NCBI RefSeq assembly: GCF_003946095.1
Contig: NZ_RHOD01000007.1
Location: 50,415-114,414 of the forward strand
Direction of reading: 5' to 3'
DNA length: 64,000 nucleotides
Source of the DNA: Levilactobacillus lindianensis
GTDB lineage: Bacteria; Bacillota; Bacilli; Lactobacillales; Lactobacillaceae
The position numbers and the translations under genes are program-made. The notes under the pieces were generated by a model. It searched no databases, was not told the origin of the DNA, and saw only the letters and a list, made by a program, of their open reading frames with translations. The stretch's first letter is position 1; each line of letters begins with the position of its first letter. Positions 16,025 through 28,339 of the stretch are shown piece after piece.

Positions 16025-17176
16025 TTAAGCAGCCCCTAATTTGCGAGAATGGCGGCTCAACAGTAACGCCAAGGCAATGTAAATAGCCGCGACCGCCGTG
16101 AGCACCAAGAACATCCTCTGATAACCAACAGCTTCGACGACCCAACCCAAGACGACGGCACCTAGACCCATCCCTAGGTCGTAGGAATTCAGGAACATTC
16201 CCGTCGCTGTATCTCGATTGGCCAACGTCGTTTCTTTAAAGATCCAGGCCTGAAGCGTCGGATAAATGGCCCCATCGGCCACACCGTAAAGGACACCTGC
16301 CACCAACAATAACCAGTTGCGATCGACAAAGGCAATCATCAACACACCCGCGGTCAAAAATACCGTATTCAACAGCAGAATTGCCCGCGGTCCCCGGTGG
16401 TCGAAGGTCCGGCCCACGATTGGCCGAATCACAACTCCAGCAATGGCGGCCACGAAGAAGAACCCGGAGATTACACTCAGATGGCGAATTTCCGCGTAAA
16501 TTGGCGTGAAGGTCATCACGCCACTCATTAAGACCCCTAGGACGAAGACTAAGCCACATTGTGGAAGAAACTGTCTGTCGAATACGGGTGCGGCTTCCAC
16601 CGCCTCAGCGGCCTGCTGGGTGGGTTTGCTCGTACCAAAGATGGCCAGCATAGCCGCAAAGAGAATCCCGATGCAGGCTAAGAAGAAGACCGCAAAACCG
16701 TGACGATGCACCAGATCCAGGGCCAACAGCGGCGCCAGAGAAGCCGTCACCATGGTCCCAATCCCGAAGTACCCCATCCCTTCCCCGATCTTGTCATTCG
16801 GCAATTCAGCTGCCGCCGAAGTGGCGAAATAGGTCGTGGTGATGCCGTGACCGAGACCGTTGAACAACCGCAGAAGCACCAGCAGTCCGAAACTACCGAG
16901 TAACGGGTACCCGACCGCCGCCAAGAGGTAGAGGAGAATGCCGACGACCAGGAGGACCTTTTTACTGAACCGATCCGAGAACCACGGCACGAATAGCCGC
17001 GTGATCAGAGCCGCAAACATGATGGCCCCCACGAAGATCCCAATTTGCGCCGGTGACATCCCCAAGTGCTTTCCGTAGAGAGGCAAGACCGGCACCTGCA
17101 TGTTGTAAACCATGAATAGCAGGGCATTCCCGATTAAAATTAAAATGAAATTACGACTCCAGTACGACGTTTGCAT
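16025..17176 (-). CDS. MFS transporter with leader-controlled expression
   Basis: A 383-aa major facilitator with twelve hydrophobic segments and the A-loop RLFVPWFSDRFSKK after helix 2, of the YfcJ/AraJ-like drug or sugar efflux type. The ATG follows AGGGAGGAA. Between the promoter region and the RBS lies a strong intrinsic terminator (17200-17239), preceded by two further hairpin-forming segments, so transcription seems to be controlled by attenuation. The ligand is unknown. Confidence 0.85.
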   Translation of the reverse strand: MQTSYWSRNFILILIGNALLFMVYNMQVPVLPLYGKHLGMSPAQIGIFVGAIMFAALITRLFVPWFSDRFSKKVLLVVGILLYLLAAVGYPLLGSFGLLVLLRLFNGLGHGITTTYFATSAAAELPNDKIGEGMGYFGIGTMVTASLAPLLALDLVHRHGFAVFFLACIGILFAAMLAIFGTSKPTQQAAEAVEAAPVFDRQFLPQCGLVFVLGVLMSGVMTFTPIYAEIRHLSVISGFFFVAAIAGVVIRPIVGRTFDHRGPRAILLLNTVFLTAGVLMIAFVDRNWLLLVAGVLYGVADGAIYPTLQAWIFKETTLANRDTATGMFLNSYDLGMGLGAVVLGWVVEAVGYQRMFLVLTAVAAIYIALALLLSRHSRKLGAA

Positions 17177-17199
17177 GAAAAGATTCCTCCCTGAAAGAC

Positions 17200-17320
17200 A
17201 AAAAAGGCCAAATAAGATGAGCGATCATCTTATCTGGCCGTAACCCTCCGATACCCTGACGAGTACCTTATCTAACTAAATAGTCTTCCGATAGTGTATT
17301 AAGTTACTCAAAGTGTAGCG
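17200..17320 (-). ncRNA. Structured 5' leader with attenuator before MFS gene
   Basis: On the minus strand GGCCAGATAAGATGA pairs with TCATCTTATTTGGCC and is followed by TTTTTT, a textbook terminator ending about 25 bases before the MFS start codon. Upstream are an AACTTAATA/TATTTAGTT stem and two similar TATCGGARG segments, one in each of two candidate hairpins. I could not match this to a known riboswitch, T-box or PyrR leader. Confidence 0.6.
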
Positions 17321-17401
17321 CATCTGGCTACTGGAGCGCAAGGGGAACTTGACCGACCCCCTAAGCGGTGGGCTGACTTCACTATCGATCACAATTAACA
17401 C

Positions 17402-17417
17402 TGTTTCACGTGGAACA
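17402..17417. promoter_or_regulatory. parS-like ParB binding site
   Basis: TGTTTCACGTGGAACA retains the central CACGTG of the parS consensus and lies between two gene ends. Confidence 0.75.
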
Positions 17418-17425
17418 CGCTATGA

Positions 17426-18163
17426 TTAGCTGTCCTGACGTGTTGCCGCTAAATCAATTTCACGAATATTAACCTCTTGTGGCATATCATAGATGAACTT
17501 CACCGTTTGGGCCACGTACTTGGGATCCAGGGTTAAGCCTCCCATGGTTTCTTTCCACGCCTCATAGTCCTTTAAGGCTGCGGCATCGGTCACGTGTGTC
17601 AGCAGTTCTGTTTCACCGGCACCAGGTGCCACGAGAGAAATTCGAACGCTGTCGTTAGACACTTCTTGGCGAATTGTTTCCGATAGGCCGTGAACCCCAA
17701 ATTTGCTGGCAACGTACGCCGCATGGTTGGCGAACGCCTTGAATCCAGCAATGGAAGACATGTTGATGATTGTGCCGTGATGACGTTTAACCATGGCTGG
17801 CAAGACAATCTGGGTTCCGTTGAGCACACCCATCACGTTGGTATCGAGCATCGTTTGCCATTCCTTCGGGTCCTGCCGTTGAACATTTCCTAGCAACATC
17901 ACACCGGCGTTGTTAATTAGCAGATCCGTCTCACCGTACTTGGCCTCGGCTGCATGGATCGCTTCGGCCAGGGCGGCCTGATCGGTCACATCGACAGCAG
18001 CGACCATCACATTACCAAAGTTTAATGGCAGTTCGCGAATCTTCTCGACTCGCCGACCCAGTAACAACATGGGATAACCCGCCGCATTAAAGAGTTTGGC
18101 ATCTTCGGCCCCAAAACCTGAGCTGGCACCCGTGATGACGATTAAAGGTTTCGTATTAGTCAT
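17426..18163 (-). CDS. Short-chain dehydrogenase/reductase
   Basis: A classical SDR of 245 aa. The cofactor motif TGASSGFG is at 11-18 and NNAG at 84-87, and the catalytic set is Asn109, Ser137, Tyr150 and Lys154 (YVASK). RR at 37-38 after the second strand suggests NADPH. The ATG follows TAGGAGG. It is divergent from a merR gene and is preceded by a promoter with a 19-bp spacer and a perfect CTAGAG dyad (18239-18269), so it is very probably activated by that regulator. The natural substrate is unknown. Confidence 0.87.
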   Translation of the reverse strand: MTNTKPLIVITGASSGFGAEDAKLFNAAGYPMLLLGRRVEKIRELPLNFGNVMVAAVDVTDQAALAEAIHAAEAKYGETDLLINNAGVMLLGNVQRQDPKEWQTMLDTNVMGVLNGTQIVLPAMVKRHHGTIINMSSIAGFKAFANHAAYVASKFGVHGLSETIRQEVSNDSVRISLVAPGAGETELLTHVTDAAALKDYEAWKETMGGLTLDPKYVAQTVKFIYDMPQEVNIREIDLAATRQDS

Positions 18164-18238
18164 AAGATAATTCCTCCTAAATTTTTAACAGTCCATGGGA
18201 CGTGACGATTTCACCGCCGCGCCTCAAGCAATAATGGT

Positions 18239-18269
18239 AGTATAGAATCTAGAGCTAACTCTAGGTCAA
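18239..18269 (-). promoter_or_regulatory. MerR-type promoter of the SDR gene
   Basis: On the minus strand TTGACC and TATACT are separated by 19 bp. The palindrome CTAGAG-TTAG-CTCTAG (18249-18264) starts within the -35 and fills most of the spacer, the usual MerR arrangement. Confidence 0.75.
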
Positions 18270-18300
18270 GTACTAATTTAAAAATAAAGGAGAAATTGCC

Positions 18301-18798
18301 ATGAGCTATTCAATTGGACAGGTTGCCGATAAGCTATCGATCAGCCCCTACACCTTGCGTTATTACGATAAGGAAGGTCTATTGCCCTTCGTCGACCGTA
18401 ATTCGGCGGGACGACGGCGGTTTAAGGACAATGACTTTAACTTTCTAGAAGTCATCGTCTGTCTCAAGGAAGCCGGCGTCCCGGTCAAACAAATTGGTAA
18501 TTTTATCGACCTCTGTATGACCGGTGATACCACCCTTCAAGACCGCTACGACTTTCTCAATGAACACGAGGCCAAGCTGGAAGCAAAGATGGCCCGTCTT
18601 CAACATACCCTGGACTTCCTGCGCTGGAAGAAATGGTACTATAAGACAGCGCTCCAGGCCGGGACAGAAAGCATTCACTACCTACCTGGCACCAACCACG
18701 TCGACCCGGCTGTGCACGTTGAATTTAATCAGTTAGTAGCGGATGGCGCCGACCCTAAAGACTTGGGCAATCTGCCAGAAGGGACGGCCAAAGCATGA
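18301..18798 (+). CDS. MerR-family transcriptional regulator
   Basis: A 165-aa regulator with an N-terminal winged HTH (YSIGQVADKLSISPYTLRYYDKEGL, residues 3-27), the wing, and a long dimerisation helix (residues 75-115), then a ~50-residue C-terminal effector region without a metal-binding cysteine cluster. This fits the redox/aldehyde-type subgroup, often paired with oxidoreductases. It is divergent from the SDR gene, and its stop overlaps the GNAT start by 4 bp (ATGA). The start follows AAAGGAGAAA. Confidence 0.88.
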   Translation: MSYSIGQVADKLSISPYTLRYYDKEGLLPFVDRNSAGRRRFKDNDFNFLEVIVCLKEAGVPVKQIGNFIDLCMTGDTTLQDRYDFLNEHEAKLEAKMARLQHTLDFLRWKKWYYKTALQAGTESIHYLPGTNHVDPAVHVEFNQLVADGADPKDLGNLPEGTAKA

Positions 18799-19286
18799 TC
18801 ACTCTGAAAACTTTGACCCCCGCAAGTTCCCTTTGGACCACGGCCGCTACGCAAATTGGCGCGATCTCCTGGTCAGCGGGGCCCCACCTCGCCCAGGTGA
18901 TGACCACCGTTACCTGGCAACCCTGGGAACGGGTTATTTACGCCACTGACGGAGACCGCTTTGTGGGGTGTTGTGCCCTGTTGGCCAACGATATCGTTCC
19001 GGCCACCGACTACACCCCATTTATCAGCACCGTCTACGTCGATCCCGCCTATCGTCAACGGGGCATTAGCCTGAAATTGGTCCAGACGGCTGAACAGGCG
19101 GCGATCGCGGGCAACATTACCGGCTTGTACATCGTCACCCGCCACGTCGGTCTTTACGAACACCTGGACTACCGGCTGATCGATCAACAGAACGATCAGT
19201 TTGGCCGACCTAGTCGGATACTTTATAAGGCACTCGATGAGACCCAGGCCTTCACCAAATCAGACGACTTGACGAAAAAGCAGTAA
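18795..19286 (+). CDS. GNAT-family N-acetyltransferase
   Basis: A 163-aa acetyl-CoA-dependent acyltransferase. The core is visible at residues 75-115: STVYVDPAYRQRGISLKLVQ holds the acetyl-CoA loop (a QRGIS variant of Q/R-x-x-G-x-A), followed by GLYIVTRHVGLYEHLDY, the usual last strand and helix. Translation is coupled to merR through an ATGA overlap. The acceptor is unknown; context suggests a stress or detoxification role shared with the divergent SDR. Confidence 0.8.
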   Translation: MITLKTLTPASSLWTTAATQIGAISWSAGPHLAQVMTTVTWQPWERVIYATDGDRFVGCCALLANDIVPATDYTPFISTVYVDPAYRQRGISLKLVQTAEQAAIAGNITGLYIVTRHVGLYEHLDYRLIDQQNDQFGRPSRILYKALDETQAFTKSDDLTKKQ

Positions 19287-19320
19287 TTCCACCCTCGTGA
19301 AATCACTACTTTTGGACATC

Positions 19321-19782
19321 TTAGTATCGCTTTAAGATGGGCCCACCGTTCTTGAAATGTTTGACTTGCTTAGCATGGTTCACCTTGGAGAAACCGTGTT
19401 TCTTGTAGTACCCGTAGTCGACACAGGCGAAGGTCTTCCCCTTCCGATACACGGCATAATCGGCGTTTCGCGCCAGAATGAAGCCATTCTTGGCGATATG
19501 GCCTTTGAGACGATAGAGATGCTTCCCAATCTTTTTGTATTTGAGGTGGGACATGATCTGAACTGGCATGTTGGAAACGCCCATCTCAAACCGAGACTTG
19601 ATTAGGGTAAACGCGGCCCCGAACCCCTCTGCCGACGAGGTCCGTTTAGCCTGAAAATTACCGCGTAAAGCCTTGGGACTGCCCTTGTGCCACTTGGCCG
19701 CACTGGCCGACGTCGGGAACGCCCCACCTATCAAAAGTGTTGTCAGCATAACAAGCACGACTCTGCCGAATTTAGTCATCAT
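19321..19782 (-). CDS. Small secreted protein, unknown
   Basis: A 153-aa protein with a signal peptide (VVLVMLTTLLIGGAFPTSASAA, cleavage after about residue 28) and a basic mature part (KKIGKHLYRLKGHIAKNGF) rich in Lys, His and Tyr, similar in composition to other exported lactobacillar proteins. It has no anchor motif. The start follows GGAGAA. I do not recognise its family. Confidence 0.72.
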   Translation of the reverse strand: MMTKFGRVVLVMLTTLLIGGAFPTSASAAKWHKGSPKALRGNFQAKRTSSAEGFGAAFTLIKSRFEMGVSNMPVQIMSHLKYKKIGKHLYRLKGHIAKNGFILARNADYAVYRKGKTFACVDYGYYKKHGFSKVNHAKQVKHFKNGGPILKRY

Positions 19783-19914
19783 TTCTCCTCCAAAACTGTT
19801 CTTACCCCTTTATAAAAATAATCATTAATAGGGCTAACGACTGGTTGTCCTCACTATAACTTGTGGTCCAACCAGCGTCAATCAGGACGTGCTATAAATA
19901 CTGTTATACCGCGC

Positions 19915-19963
19915 AAAAGGCCCTCCAAAAACGACATGTTTGTCGCTTCTGGAGGGCCTATTT
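19915..19963 (-). terminator. Terminator of the LRR adhesin gene
   Basis: AGGCCCTCCAgAAGCGACA pairs with TGTCGTTTTTGGAGGGCCT and is followed on the minus strand by TTTT. Confidence 0.85.
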
Positions 19964-19979
19964 TACTCGTGTTTAACGA

Positions 19980-22550
19980 TTAGTCTTGACGCTTGGAACG
20001 CTTGAACCCCAACAGAGATCCAATCACAGCCAGCAGTGTCAAGCCCCACCAGGATGGCGTTGTCTGATCACTAGTCTGTGGTAAGGTTGTGGCCTTGGCA
20101 GGAGCTAATTTAGCCGCTGCTTGACCCTTGGTTGCCAGTTGCGTGGTCTTGGCCCCTTGGGAGCCGTTAACGGCCGTCTTCTTAGCTGGCTGGTTCGTTG
20201 TTACCTTATCAGCCTGACTGCCCTTCTTGGCCGGTGTAGATGGCTTAGAAGGCTTGTTAGGGGTTATTGTCGCCCCATCGCCCCCGTTATCGAGTGCTTG
20301 GTAAGTGTAGATCACGTCTTGGCTAGCTGATGTGTAAACACCACTGGCATTAGCTGGTGTTGCGGCTAGCTTGTAGCCGTCGAGGCTCTTAGGAGCTGTC
20401 GTGTAGGCCTGACCAACTGTCCCAGTTAACGTATCATCGGGTGCCAGTTGCTTGCCGGCTGCCGTTTGGTAGTGGACCGTAACCGTGCCATCCGTAACGG
20501 GTTGGCCGGGATCGACTGGGGTAACGGGAGGCGTCACGGGCTTACCATTCGCCTTGTAGTAAACATAGATATCGTTGTTAACATCTTGGATGGTTCCGCT
20601 GAGCGTCTGATCCGTCAACGTGCCATTCCCCTCAACGCGGTCAAAGTCAAAACCGTCAACTTTAGGCAGGTCAACACTCCAGGCCGTATCTTTCTTTCCG
20701 GATTCCTTGACGATCTTGTCACCGATCGCGTTGCCGTCCTCATCAACCAGGTAAATCTTCTGTAGCGGGTTGAAGAGTAGCGTGATGTTTTGGGCATCGC
20801 CATCATAGGTCACCGTAGAACTCTCGGTATTGCTGTGGAGATCTTGACTAAGTTTAACGGGCTTTTCATAGGCGAACCCGCGGTCTTCGAGATCCGCGAT
20901 AGCCTTTTGAACCGAGGCATCATTCAAGACATCCAAGGTTGAACCCGTTTTGCCACTCAGGATGGTAAATGGCGCAATCTTAACGCCACCGTCGAGTTGG
21001 AAGGCAACTGTCACGGCGCCAACGCTAGCATCTAAGGTGTAAGGGACGATGATGCTTCCACTAAAGTTAAGCCCATTCGGTGTCTCAGGTCTCGTGAGGT
21101 CATTATGCCGACTGGGATCCCAAATCAATTTCACTTGGCCAGTTCCATCGGCATTAGTCGTTAGTTGCTTCCAAGTCGACCAGTTTCCGCCACCAATCAT
21201 GCCTTCAGTTCCCATTGATTGCGGATCACCCTGCATAAATTCATTGAAGTCGTACAGATTGTCGTAGGCAAAAGACCAGGTCGATAATTCAGACGTCGCA
21301 GGATTTAAGGCAACTTGATCTGTTGTCCAAGTTTGGTTATCTGCGGAAATTGTATACATAATTCCATTATCGCCAAATGGTTGCCAATTGAGGCCCAAAA
21401 GCGGTGTGATATCAAAAATGTGATTACCACCAAAGATCAAGAAACCTGGCACTGCCGTAATATTGCGTAACGGTGAGAGATCAGAAATATTGTTATTTTG
21501 AAAAGACATGCTGGATAAATTGACTAATTTAGCTAATGGCTTCAGACCCGTAACTTTATACAAGCTGTCTGCTTGCTGCGAAAAATTAGCGGATGTTAAT
21601 GCCGTCAGATTGCTCATAAATGACAGATCCGTGATGTTGTTATAAGACAAATTAAGGGAGGTCAGTCCCGTCAGGCTAGCTAATGCAGCCGTGTCAGCAT
21701 CACCGATTTGATTCCAGGATAGGTTTAAACTGGTTAACTGAGTGAGTCCTTGGAGCGCCGAAATATCTGATAACTGCCCACGTTTGCTGGTGTTTCCCCA
21801 CTTTTTGCTAGCGGCCGAATCAGGCACGATAGCCAGCTTTGTCAGGCTCTTGGCGTACTGAAGACCTTCTAAAGATTTGATATTGATAACTGCATTATAG
21901 AAATCGCGATCGTTCACCTGCTTGTTAGCCCTGTCGTTCCATATATCAATCTTCGTTAACTCTCTCAAAAGATCCGTGTTGATTTGCGAAACATCTGTGA
22001 TCTCCGGATGCGCTTGTTGAATGGCATATAAGACCACCTGTTGAAGATTCTTATCTGGAATAAGGTCATCCACTGTTGGCGTGGCTGCCTTTGGAACCGG
22101 CATGGACCGCAACATACTGGGCCGCTTTGGCGTCGTTAACGTATTTTCTGGTTGTTGCTTATCCGTATTCGTTGTCTCTTTAGTGTTGGTTGGCGTCTCA
22201 ACAACTTTCTCAACAGGACCTTCAGGATCTTTGTTTTCCTTATCCTCAGGGGTCGTCCCATCTTCTGTTGTGTCAGGGTCTGATGTAGGTGTCTGGGTAT
22301 CGTCAACTGAGGGGACAATGGGGTCCTGTTCAGGCTTAGTATCTGTAGCAGGTTTCTTAAGCGAGACTTGTGGCTGTTGTTCTTGACCAGTCACAGTCTT
22401 TCCCGGTGTATCGCTAGTTTCACTAGCGGTATCGGCATGTGCGACTTCAGTTGTCGCTAATCCCACAGTTCCCAGCGTTAAAGCAACTGCACTTGTGAGA
22501 AGCCAGCGATTTTGATGTTGTTTTCTTGTTAGCTTTTGATCCATTTTCAT
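19980..22550 (-). CDS. LPxTG-type leucine-rich-repeat adhesin with MucBP domains
   Basis: A cell-wall anchored protein (856 aa from the preferred start). It has a signal peptide (WLLTSAVALTLGTVGLATTEVAHA), a Thr/Glu/Pro-rich stalk (~45-145), an internalin-like LRR block (~165-400, units such as LTSLNLSWNQIGDAD), a beta region, MucBP-type modules ending near VIYTYQAL, a linker, and the sorting signal LPQTS plus hydrophobic helix and KRSKRQD tail. The sorting motif is LPQTS, with Ser in place of Gly. ATG 22550 is chosen because AGGGGAC lies 7 bases before it, and an ATG two codons later is also possible. The likely role is binding of host or plant surfaces. Confidence 0.87.
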   Translation of the reverse strand: MKMDQKLTRKQHQNRWLLTSAVALTLGTVGLATTEVAHADTASETSDTPGKTVTGQEQQPQVSLKKPATDTKPEQDPIVPSVDDTQTPTSDPDTTEDGTTPEDKENKDPEGPVEKVVETPTNTKETTNTDKQQPENTLTTPKRPSMLRSMPVPKAATPTVDDLIPDKNLQQVVLYAIQQAHPEITDVSQINTDLLRELTKIDIWNDRANKQVNDRDFYNAVINIKSLEGLQYAKSLTKLAIVPDSAASKKWGNTSKRGQLSDISALQGLTQLTSLNLSWNQIGDADTAALASLTGLTSLNLSYNNITDLSFMSNLTALTSANFSQQADSLYKVTGLKPLAKLVNLSSMSFQNNNISDLSPLRNITAVPGFLIFGGNHIFDITPLLGLNWQPFGDNGIMYTISADNQTWTTDQVALNPATSELSTWSFAYDNLYDFNEFMQGDPQSMGTEGMIGGGNWSTWKQLTTNADGTGQVKLIWDPSRHNDLTRPETPNGLNFSGSIIVPYTLDASVGAVTVAFQLDGGVKIAPFTILSGKTGSTLDVLNDASVQKAIADLEDRGFAYEKPVKLSQDLHSNTESSTVTYDGDAQNITLLFNPLQKIYLVDEDGNAIGDKIVKESGKKDTAWSVDLPKVDGFDFDRVEGNGTLTDQTLSGTIQDVNNDIYVYYKANGKPVTPPVTPVDPGQPVTDGTVTVHYQTAAGKQLAPDDTLTGTVGQAYTTAPKSLDGYKLAATPANASGVYTSASQDVIYTYQALDNGGDGATITPNKPSKPSTPAKKGSQADKVTTNQPAKKTAVNGSQGAKTTQLATKGQAAAKLAPAKATTLPQTSDQTTPSWWGLTLLAVIGSLLGFKRSKRQD

Positions 22551-22974
22551 TTTTAAGTCCCCTGTCATGACGTTTCCCTAGTCGTTATTAGTCAGCAATA
22601 TGTAATTTATTTAACGCTCACATTTAATATAACACCGTTAACTGTTTTTAACAATACTGTGAACGTTAATTCTCCAAAAAGTTTTTCGGGAGAAATCAAT
22701 CAAGCGTTACTGTGACAAGAGATCTCACGATTTGAGGTTAGATTTGATAATATATATCTTCATTCCTTATACCAGCCTAAAATGTTGGTGTAACAGTGTT
22801 CTTATAGTGTTGGTTTATTCTCATTAGCCCTTCGCTTTTACTGTTTCACTTATTACTATTTGGGGCAACCAAGTGGCACTATTCTGTCAGACATAGACCA
22901 TTCATCACTGAATTAAAAACCGGCAGGCTCCCTCCTCATACGAGAGTCCCTACCGGTTATATTTATTACTTTTC
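22551..22974. other. Intergenic region between adhesin gene and CRISPR array 1
   Basis: No gene is seen. It must hold the adhesin promoter on the minus strand; AT-rich -10-like sequence (TATATATTATC) lies near 22748-22760. A hairpin at 22916-22958 (AACCGG..CCGGTT with inner pairing, followed by TTTTT on the minus strand) is placed to terminate the CRISPR array 1 transcript. Confidence 0.6.
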
Positions 22975-25079
22975 AATTCACCCCCACATACGTGGGGAGT
23001 ACACACAGACCCATCGTTAAGCCAGACACGTCTAAGGAGCATCCCCACATACGTGGGGAGTACTCTGCAATCGTCGTAGCAACTGCACTGCCCCCGGGAT
23101 CATCCCCACATACGTGGGGAGTACAGTTCTTTTCGTCTTTCATATTGCTCTATCGGGGGATCATCCCCACATACGTGGGGAGTACTCAAACTACGGCTAT
23201 AATCCCACAGCATGATGAGGATCATCCCCACATACGTGGGGAGTACCCCTGGGATGTTCGCCGAGTGAACCAGAGCTCGGGATCATCCCCACATACGTGG
23301 GGAGTACATCAGCATTTCGAGGAGTTGAGTTTGAATTATGGGATCATCCCCACATACGTGGGGAGTACTCGAAGTTAGGCGACGTGCCGCGTGGGGCGAC
23401 GGGATCATCCCCACATACGTGGGGAGTACGAACCCAGAGAAACGGATTACTTAATTTTGAAGGGATCATCCCCACATACGTGGGGAGTACTACTGGCTGT
23501 TTACGGCCCAGGTGATCGTGTCGGGATCATCCCCACATACGTGGGGAGTACTTTATTTTTTCGTTAGACCAACCGGCGAACGGGGGATCATCCCCACATA
23601 CGTGGGGAGTACACAAAAATTCCACAAGGGGATCGTGTCTACATGGGATCATCCCCACATACGTGGGGAGTACAAATCTTATGATGATTAATTTGATTGT
23701 TGAAGAGGATCATCCCCACATACGTGGGGAGTACACCTTTAGAGCGACCGTGTAAGGGTATAAGTCGGGATCATCCCCACATACGTGGGGAGTACTCACC
23801 GTCCGGGTCCTCATCTTTGTCTGTAATGGGATCATCCCCACATACGTGGGGAGTACTCATAATCGCAGCATTGCAAGTTTGAGCTGTCGGGATCATCCCC
23901 ACATACGTGGGGAGTACGACAGGCTGTGGGCGCTTTGGTTAATCGTACGGGGATCATCCCCACATACGTGGGGAGTACTCTGTCACGAATTTTTCGACCG
24001 GTTTCCATGGAGGATCATCCCCACATACGTGGGGAGTACTGTATTGATGATATTCCTGATGGCGAGGTGTGATGGATCATCCCCACATACGTGGGGAGTA
24101 CACAATGAAAGAAGCCTCTCGAATTACTGACAAAGGATCATCCCCACATACGTGGGGAGTACAGCTACTGGTGACTGCTTGTTTGTCTTTCATGAGGATC
24201 ATCCCCACATACGTGGGGAGTACCACCCGTAGAATCCATAAATCAACGGTATCTGAGGATCATCCCCACATACGTGGGGAGTACAACGCCCCAGCAACTA
24301 TTGCAAGGAAAAACGGTGGGATCATCCCCACATACGTGGGGAGTACATCACAACACAATTCATACCCCTAATCGCAATAGGATCATCCCCACATACGTGG
24401 GGAGTACTTCTGGCATATCTGCAGGGAAGTATCCCAATTGGGATCATCCCCACATACGTGGGGAGTACTCCTGGATGAGAAGGTGATTACTGGCTATCTG
24501 AGGATCATCCCCACATACGTGGGGAGTACCCGAAGTGATTAGAACGATTGTCTTATCTCCCGGGATCATCCCCACATACGTGGGGAGTACTTTGGCTAAG
24601 TCATCGGCGCTATCTGAGGCTTGGGATCATCCCCACATACGTGGGGAGTACACTTGCTACTACTCGCTGGGGTAAAGTTAAGAGGGATCATCCCCACATA
24701 CGTGGGGAGTACGGCTAACGTGTATGCTTGATCATTACCCTGGTTAGGATCATCCCCACATACGTGGGGAGTACTCTAGTGTTGGCATTTAGCACTCTCC
24801 TTGCTAAGGATCATCCCCACATACGTGGGGAGTACCCTTATCAGGATGCTAAGGGAAAAACGCGATGGGGATCATCCCCACATACGTGGGGAGTACCCAT
24901 CAAACTTCGGCAACGAGTTCGCTCCCAGAGGATCATCCCCACATACGTGGGGAGTACGTTATGGTTCGACATTTGAATTTGCGAATACGGGGATCATCCC
25001 CACATACGTGGGGAGTACGGAAGCACTCACTTTTCCGCTCCTACCAATGGGGGATCATCCCCACATACGTGGGGAGTAC
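22975..25079 (-). CRISPR. CRISPR array 1, type I-E, 35 repeats and 34 spacers
   Basis: The repeat is 28 bp with stem CCCCAC/GTGGGG and ends GGATCAT..GAGTAC on plus; in the usual type I-E orientation it reads GTACTCCCC.. on minus, so crRNAs come from the minus strand and the leader is at the right. Spacers are 33 bp, with three or so of 34. The leftmost repeat (22975-23002) is degraded in its first five to six bases and the second has GGAGCAT, as expected at the old trailer end. The spacer at 24958-24990 is a diverged relative of a five-fold repeated spacer in array 2. Confidence 0.98.
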
Positions 25080-25108
25080 ACTAAAGAAACGCAGTCATAC
25101 CGCGGTTC

Positions 25109-27625
<2,517 letters not shown>

Positions 27626-27637
27626 GCTGACTCCTTT

Positions 27638-28339
27638 CTAGAGAGCGCCAAAAGGATCCTGTGTCGTTTCCGGCTCGCTCTCCCGAGAATTTAAATTAGT
27701 TAGATTAACCGTTGTTCTGGCAATGGCTCGAAAGCCGTAACGCCGATCACGTTGGTCAAAGGAGACGACGCGGTCTTTGACCATGGCACTCTGCTTATCT
27801 GAAATCAAACTGGCATCGGCGATGATCTCCAACTGCTTCCCCTTGTTTCGGTTCTGATACCGTTTAGTTGCCTGCCAAGGAAGCTTCTTCAACGCGGCCA
27901 CTGGCGTCGCATCTGAAAACTGTTGCGTAACGAGCACCCCAGCAGGAACATTCGCACGGCGTCCCAAAAACAATTGGAAATGCGGGTGATGTAGCGCCAC
28001 ATCAATTCTTTCGATCAATGCGTCATCATCACTGCCCAACGCGACCACAAACACCGCGTCCTGGATATAATCGCGATAGGTAATCTTACGCGTATCTTTT
28101 TTCCATTCACCCGTTTGAAAGTCCGTCAAACTTCGACCAATCTGATCGATTCTGACCGCAAAATTCAAGTCATTTAATGCCACAATCCGGTCATCAGTGC
28201 GGCGATAACCTAAGGCGGCCGCAGCCATCCCGATCACGGCACTCTTTGTAGGGTAATCATTCGTTGTCCGTCGCGTAAATGTGGCTTCATTTCCGTACGA
28301 TTGTAAGGGTGCAGTGAGTTTAATCGTTAGTGTTTTCAT
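27638..28339 (-). CDS. cas5e: Cas5e Cascade subunit
   Basis: Binds the 5' handle of crRNA. The 233-aa product begins with TIKLTAPLQSYG and carries the typical TRRTTNDYPTKSAVIGMAAAALG segment of CasD proteins. It overlaps the 3' end of cas7e by 20 bp. Confidence 0.95.
   Translation of the reverse strand: MKTLTIKLTAPLQSYGNEATFTRRTTNDYPTKSAVIGMAAAALGYRRTDDRIVALNDLNFAVRIDQIGRSLTDFQTGEWKKDTRKITYRDYIQDAVFVVALGSDDDALIERIDVALHHPHFQLFLGRRANVPAGVLVTQQFSDATPVAALKKLPWQATKRYQNRNKGKQLEIIADASLISDKQSAMVKDRVVSFDQRDRRYGFRAIARTTVNLTNLNSRESEPETTQDPFGAL

Noticed and set aside
17200..17320. Known riboswitch class (purine, SAM, guanidine, Mn2+, T-box) before the MFS gene
   Set aside because: None of the conserved cores I know could be matched, so it is listed only as an unclassified leader.
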